DNA from: Novosphingobium sp. Chol11
GTDB lineage: Bacteria > Pseudomonadota > Alphaproteobacteria > Sphingomonadales > Sphingomonadaceae
DNA: 64,000 nucleotides
Direction of reading: 5' to 3'
Assembly: GCF_900218065.1 (NCBI RefSeq)
Contig: NZ_OBMU01000001.1
Coordinates: 272,336-336,335, forward strand
Below are positions 60,617 through 64,000 of the stretch, piece by piece. Both the position numbers and the translations under genes were made by a program. Positions within the stretch are counted from its first letter, which is position 1, and each line of letters begins with the position of its first letter. Below the pieces are notes generated by a model that saw nothing but the letters and a program-made list of their open reading frames with translations, was not told where the DNA came from and made no database searches.

Positions 60617-61216
60617 TCATGTGGAGACGAGCAGGGCGGCGATCAAAATCCAGATGAAGAGGAGGAAATGCCAATAGATGGCGCACAGCCGGACATTGAG
60701 CAGATTGTGCGCCGCAAGTACCCAGGCGGCCGCGACGAGCCCGCCCAGAATGTGCAGGCCATGGAGCGCCGTCAGCAGATAGAAGAAGGCGTTGGCGGGG
60801 TTGGACGAGAGATAATGGCCCTGCGCCAGATAATGACGCCACAGCAGCCATTGGCCAATCAGGAAGGCAAGGCCGAGTGCCGTGCCCGTAGCGGCTGCGC
60901 GCACTGTCCTTCCGTTGTCGAAGGAGCGGCGCGCGATCTCCCAGGCGATGCTGCTCGCGGCCAATATCCCGCTGTTGATCCAGAGCAGTGGCGGATCGGG
61001 CACGGCGACCCAATCGTCCGCATGGCCCATGGACGCATGCAGGCCCATGCGCATGACATAGGCCGCGCCGAGCAAGGAGAACATGACGAGAGCAACGGCG
61101 AAATAGACGCCGAGGCCTATCCCTCCGGCGGACGGGCGGGGGCCGGACGATGCGGCAGGGTCCCGATCGCTGGCCGGTTCCCAGCTCTTTTCCGCAAGGC
61201 GCGCAAGGATGGTCAT
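60617..61216 (-). CDS. Cytochrome c oxidase subunit III, paralogue B
   Basis: The 199-residue five-helix protein belongs to the subunit III family: GLGVYFAVALVMFSLLGAAY, FYLLTALHGLHILGGLVAA and a closing IYWHFLLFIWILIAALLVST (core YWHFLLFIW). It is more diverged than its neighbour: the acidic residue in YWHFVD is replaced by leucine (YWHFLL). Two subunit III genes in tandem recall the coxO/coxP pair of the Bradyrhizobium coxMNOP cluster. Its start overlaps the stop of the subunit I gene (ATGA). Confidence 0.85.
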   Translation of the reverse strand: MTILARLAEKSWEPASDRDPAASSGPRPSAGGIGLGVYFAVALVMFSLLGAAYVMRMGLHASMGHADDWVAVPDPPLLWINSGILAASSIAWEIARRSFDNGRTVRAAATGTALGLAFLIGQWLLWRHYLAQGHYLSSNPANAFFYLLTALHGLHILGGLVAAAWVLAAHNLLNVRLCAIYWHFLLFIWILIAALLVST

Positions 61217-62934
61217 GTGCGCGGTTCCGTCTGAGGAATGAAGTCGCGCGGCGCGCCCGGCACGCTGTAATCATAGGGCCAGCGATAGACGGTCGGCAGG
61301 GTTGGCCCCCAATTGCCATGCGCCGGCGGCGTCTGCGGCGTCTGCCATTCGAGGCTTGCTGCACCCCAGGGGTTCGGATCAGCGCGCGGTCCCCGGAAAA
61401 GGCTCCAGATCATGTTGAAGAAGAACAGGCCTTGTGCAGCGAAGACGATCAGTGCGGCGATGCTGATCCATTCATTGGCCAGATGGACCGAGGGCGGGAT
61501 GAAGCCTGTTTCGCCCAAGGCATAATAGCGGCGCGGCACGCCGAGGATGCCGAGATAGTGCATCGGCAAGAAGATCGCATAGACGCCGAGGAAGGTGATC
61601 CAGAAGTGGAGCTTGCCCAATGTCTCGTTCCACATCCGCCCGAAGATCTTGGGATACCAGTGATAGATGGCGCCGAAGATCACCAGTACAGGCGACACGC
61701 CCATCACCATGTGAAAATGTGCGACGACGAAGAAGGTATCGGACAGCGGAACGTCGACGCTGACATTGCCAAGGAACAATCCCGACAGCCCGCCGTGGAT
61801 GAAGGTGAAGATGAAGGCGATGGCGAACAGCATCGGCACGCGCAGATGGATGTCGCCGCGCCAAAGCGTCAGCAGCCAGTTATACACCTTGATCGCCGTA
61901 GGGATCGCGATGATCAGCGTCGATGTCGCGAAGAAGAACCCGAAATAGGGGTTCATGCCGCTGACATACATATGATGTGCCCACACGACGAAGCTGAGTG
62001 CGCCGATAATGGTGATCGCCCACACCATCATGCGGTAGCCGAAGATATTGCGGCGCGCATGGACGCTGATCAGGTCCGACACGATGCCAAAGGCAGGCAG
62101 CGCCACGATATAGACTTCGGGATGGCCGAAGAACCAGAAGAGATGCTGGAAGAGGAGGGGGCTTCCGCCTTCCGTCGGGGTGATCGCACCCATTGACTGC
62201 ATGGTCGGCATGAAGAAGCTGGTGCCCGCGAAATGGTCGAACAACATCATGATCGCCGCGACGAACAGCGCGGGAAAGGCAAGCAGGCCCATGATGGATG
62301 CGGTGAAAATGCCCCAGACCGACAGCGGCATCCGCATCAGGGTCATGCCTTTGGTCCGCGCCTGAAGCACTGTCGTCACATAGTTGAGCCCGCCCATGGT
62401 GAAGGCGGCAACGAAGATGGCAAGGCTCACCAGCATGGTGGCAATGCCCCATTGGTGGCCTGGCGTCCCTTCGCTGATCGCCTGCGGCGGGTAAAGCGTC
62501 CAGCCCGCCCCCGTAGGCCCGCCTGGAACGAAAAAACCCGCGACCAGGACGATGACCGACAACAGGTAGAGCCAGTAGCTCAGCATGTTGACGAAGGGGA
62601 AGACCATGTCCCGCGCGCCGATCATCAGCGGAATAAGATAATTGCCAAAGCCGCCCAGCAGCAAAGCCGTCAGCAGATAGACGACCATGATCATGCCGTG
62701 CATCGACACGAACTGGAGGTAATTGTCCGGCTGGATGGCGGGGAAGACACCGGGGAAGCCAAGTTGCAGCCGCATCAGCGCGGACAGGACCAGCGCTACC
62801 AGTCCGATCGCGATGGCCGTGACGCTATATTGGATGGCGATGACCTTGTGATCCTGGCTCCAGACATATCTGGTGACCCAACTATGAGGATGATGCATCG
62901 GCCTCAGGTCGTCGGCCAGGGTGGTAGCCATCAA
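61213..62934 (-). CDS. ctaD: Cytochrome c oxidase subunit I (aa3 type)
   Basis: The 573-residue catalytic subunit has 12 membrane helices and holds haem a, haem a3 and CuB. Ligands and channels are visible: MHGMIMVVY (haem a His), NYLIPLMIGARDM (D-channel Asp), FFGHPEVYIVALP (CuB His and the proton-gating Glu, cross-linked Tyr), WAHHMYVSG (CuB His pair), IIAIPTAIKVYNW (K-channel Lys) and HFHMVMG (haem a3/a ligands). These place it in the A1 (A-type) group with both proton channels. It overlaps subunits II and III by ATGA at both ends. Confidence 0.95.
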   Translation of the reverse strand: MMATTLADDLRPMHHPHSWVTRYVWSQDHKVIAIQYSVTAIAIGLVALVLSALMRLQLGFPGVFPAIQPDNYLQFVSMHGMIMVVYLLTALLLGGFGNYLIPLMIGARDMVFPFVNMLSYWLYLLSVIVLVAGFFVPGGPTGAGWTLYPPQAISEGTPGHQWGIATMLVSLAIFVAAFTMGGLNYVTTVLQARTKGMTLMRMPLSVWGIFTASIMGLLAFPALFVAAIMMLFDHFAGTSFFMPTMQSMGAITPTEGGSPLLFQHLFWFFGHPEVYIVALPAFGIVSDLISVHARRNIFGYRMMVWAITIIGALSFVVWAHHMYVSGMNPYFGFFFATSTLIIAIPTAIKVYNWLLTLWRGDIHLRVPMLFAIAFIFTFIHGGLSGLFLGNVSVDVPLSDTFFVVAHFHMVMGVSPVLVIFGAIYHWYPKIFGRMWNETLGKLHFWITFLGVYAIFLPMHYLGILGVPRRYYALGETGFIPPSVHLANEWISIAALIVFAAQGLFFFNMIWSLFRGPRADPNPWGAASLEWQTPQTPPAHGNWGPTLPTVYRWPYDYSVPGAPRDFIPQTEPRT

Positions 62935-63800
62935 CTCTTGCTCCAGGAAGCGGGAACTATGCAGGCATTTGCCTTGATCAGCAGGATCGACATGGCGGCA
63001 GGCGGCGTTTCGGCGAGGATCTGGCCAAAGCTTGTCTGCTGCGCCTGCCAGGCGGCGAAAGCCTTGGGCGGCTCCACCACCACGCGTCCGCGCATTTCAT
63101 GATGGCCCGTGCCGCACAGTTCAGCGCAGAGAATATCGAACGTGCCCGCCTTGGTCGGGGTCATCCAGAAATAGGTGACGATGCCGGGGACGAGATCCAT
63201 CTTCGCCCGGAATTCGGGCACGTAGAAATCGTGCAGCACGTCCTTGGAGCGCAGCACGATCTTCACCGGCCTATCCAGGGGAAGATGAAGGTCGCCCGCC
63301 TCCACCAGCAGATCGTCGCGGCCGAACGGGTCCAGCGGATCGAGGCCCAGCGAATTGTCGGGCGTCACATATTTGACCGCTGCCGCGCCCAGCACGCCAT
63401 CGGGTCCGGGATAGCGGAAGGACCATTGCCACTGCTGGCCAACCGCCTCGATGATCGTCGCGTCCTGGGGCACGGAAACATAGCGGCCCCACGCGGCGAG
63501 GCCTGGAGCCAGCATTCCGGCGATGCCGATCGCTGTCCAGATTGTCAGCCTTTTCTCCAAAGAGGCGTTTTCCGGCTCATAATGCGCCCGGTGCCCGGCG
63601 CGGTGACGGTAACGCACCAGGACCCAGGCCATGAACAGGTTGAGGAGGATGAAGGCGGCCGCGCAAATCCAGAGGGTTACGTCCAGCGCGGAGTCGATGG
63701 AGCCCCAATTGGACGCGATCGGCGTACGCCACCAGGGACTGAACAGATGAAACAGGACCGAACCAAGCACCAGCATGGCGATGGCGACCGCAATCGGCAC
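62931..63800 (-). CDS. ctaC: Cytochrome c oxidase subunit II
   Basis: The 289-residue protein has two N-terminal membrane helices (VAIAMLVLGSVLFHLF region may be signal or helix; LDVTLWICAAAFILLNLFMA; LTIWTAIGIAGMLAPGLAAW) and a periplasmic CuA domain: GQQWQWSFRYPG, DVLHDFYVPEFR, and CAELCGTGHHEMRG with both bridging cysteines, His and Met. There is no fused haem c domain; a separate cytochrome c ends the operon. The GTG start has GGGAGAGGG upstream. It is the first gene of a six-gene minus-strand operon. Confidence 0.92.
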   Translation of the reverse strand: MPIAVAIAMLVLGSVLFHLFSPWWRTPIASNWGSIDSALDVTLWICAAAFILLNLFMAWVLVRYRHRAGHRAHYEPENASLEKRLTIWTAIGIAGMLAPGLAAWGRYVSVPQDATIIEAVGQQWQWSFRYPGPDGVLGAAAVKYVTPDNSLGLDPLDPFGRDDLLVEAGDLHLPLDRPVKIVLRSKDVLHDFYVPEFRAKMDLVPGIVTYFWMTPTKAGTFDILCAELCGTGHHEMRGRVVVEPPKAFAAWQAQQTSFGQILAETPPAAMSILLIKANACIVPASWSKS

Positions 63801-64000
63801 AGGCCCTCTCCCACCAATGCGGGCGCCTCATAGCCTTCGACCCGGCTTTTCTTGAGTCGCTTCGGAAAATAACCGCATTGGTAACTTATATAAAAAATGC
63901 GCGCTTTGGAAGTGGTTGGCCGTGGAGCGGCCTTTCGACGGGGGCAGTGCGGCTTGGGACTGCGCGCAAGCGGCGCGTTGCTGCGCCGCTTGCGTCACGC
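63801..64000. other. Upstream region of the oxidase operon with a strong hairpin
   Basis: No gene is supported in these last 200 bases. An AT-rich patch at about 63869-63898 (ACTTATATAAAAAA within it) is the likely promoter area of the oxidase operon. CGCAAGCGGCGC (63965-63976) and GCGCCGCTTGCG (63983-63994) form a perfect 12-bp stem with a 6-base loop; it may terminate a gene lying beyond the window or be a repeat. Confidence 0.5.

Overview
The window is GC-rich chromosomal DNA from an alphaproteobacterium, most likely a sphingomonad (Sphingomonadales, Sphingobium or a close relative). The assignment is inferred from gene content and was not checked by alignment: a CckA hybrid kinase, alphaproteobacterial LexA boxes (GTTC-N7-GTTC), the ImuA-ImuB-DnaE2 mutasome, DUF2062, DUF2189 and DUF3617 proteins, a TonB receptor with a glycine-rich insert, and short dispersed palindromes of the kind common in sphingomonads. 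Coding density is very high, and many neighbours overlap by ATGA or TGATG. I see no insertion sequence, prophage, CRISPR array, rRNA operon or plasmid origin.

Layout. 0-8 kb: GreB and a soluble lytic transglycosylase on the minus strand, then dapA, smpB, a DUF2062 membrane protein, cckA and a single-domain response regulator of the FAT GUY type. 8-15 kb: a DNA damage block of recA followed by imuA-imuB-dnaE2, each unit headed by a perfect LexA box. 15-24 kb: a GFA-family protein, the tamA-tamB envelope assembly operon, recJ and tRNA-Glu. 24-32 kb: DUF2200, a methyltransferase, a CreD-like protein, a histidine phosphatase with a stand-alone NAD(P)HX dehydratase, an MgtC-family protein, rlmN and a small exported protein. 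31-39 kb: dnaN, a membrane PAS-GGDEF-EAL-PilZ protein, a CheB-like receiver, a TonB-dependent receptor and a proline iminopeptidase. 39-48 kb: an operon of dsbB, coq7 and two paralogous exported four-cysteine proteins, uvrB, an acid phosphatase lipoprotein, two DUF3617 lipoproteins flanking an HNH protein, and an NAPE-PLD-like metallohydrolase.

48-58 kb holds the less ordinary material: a haem-oxygenase-like diiron protein with a degenerate receiver, divergent from an MpaB/DUF2236 oxygenase; an ATP-dependent DNA ligase overlapping an exonuclease III gene; AlkB with a small phasin-like partner; a 24-codon reading frame behind a perfect Shine-Dalgarno sequence; an alpha/beta hydrolase; and KatG. 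58-64 kb: a DUF2189 membrane protein and a compact six-gene aa3-type cytochrome c oxidase operon with two subunit III paralogues and its own cytochrome c.

Functionally the window is rich in genome maintenance (recA, imuA, imuB, dnaE2, recJ, uvrB, dnaN, ligase, xthA, alkB) and in oxidative or general stress (katG, the FAT GUY regulator with a candidate EcfG promoter, MpaB, the diiron protein). No single locus is a clear novel defence or biosynthetic system. The best candidates for undescribed biology are the diiron protein/receiver/MpaB divergon, the ligase-ExoIII pair, the DsbB-linked four-cysteine paralogues and the unannotated 24-residue reading frame.
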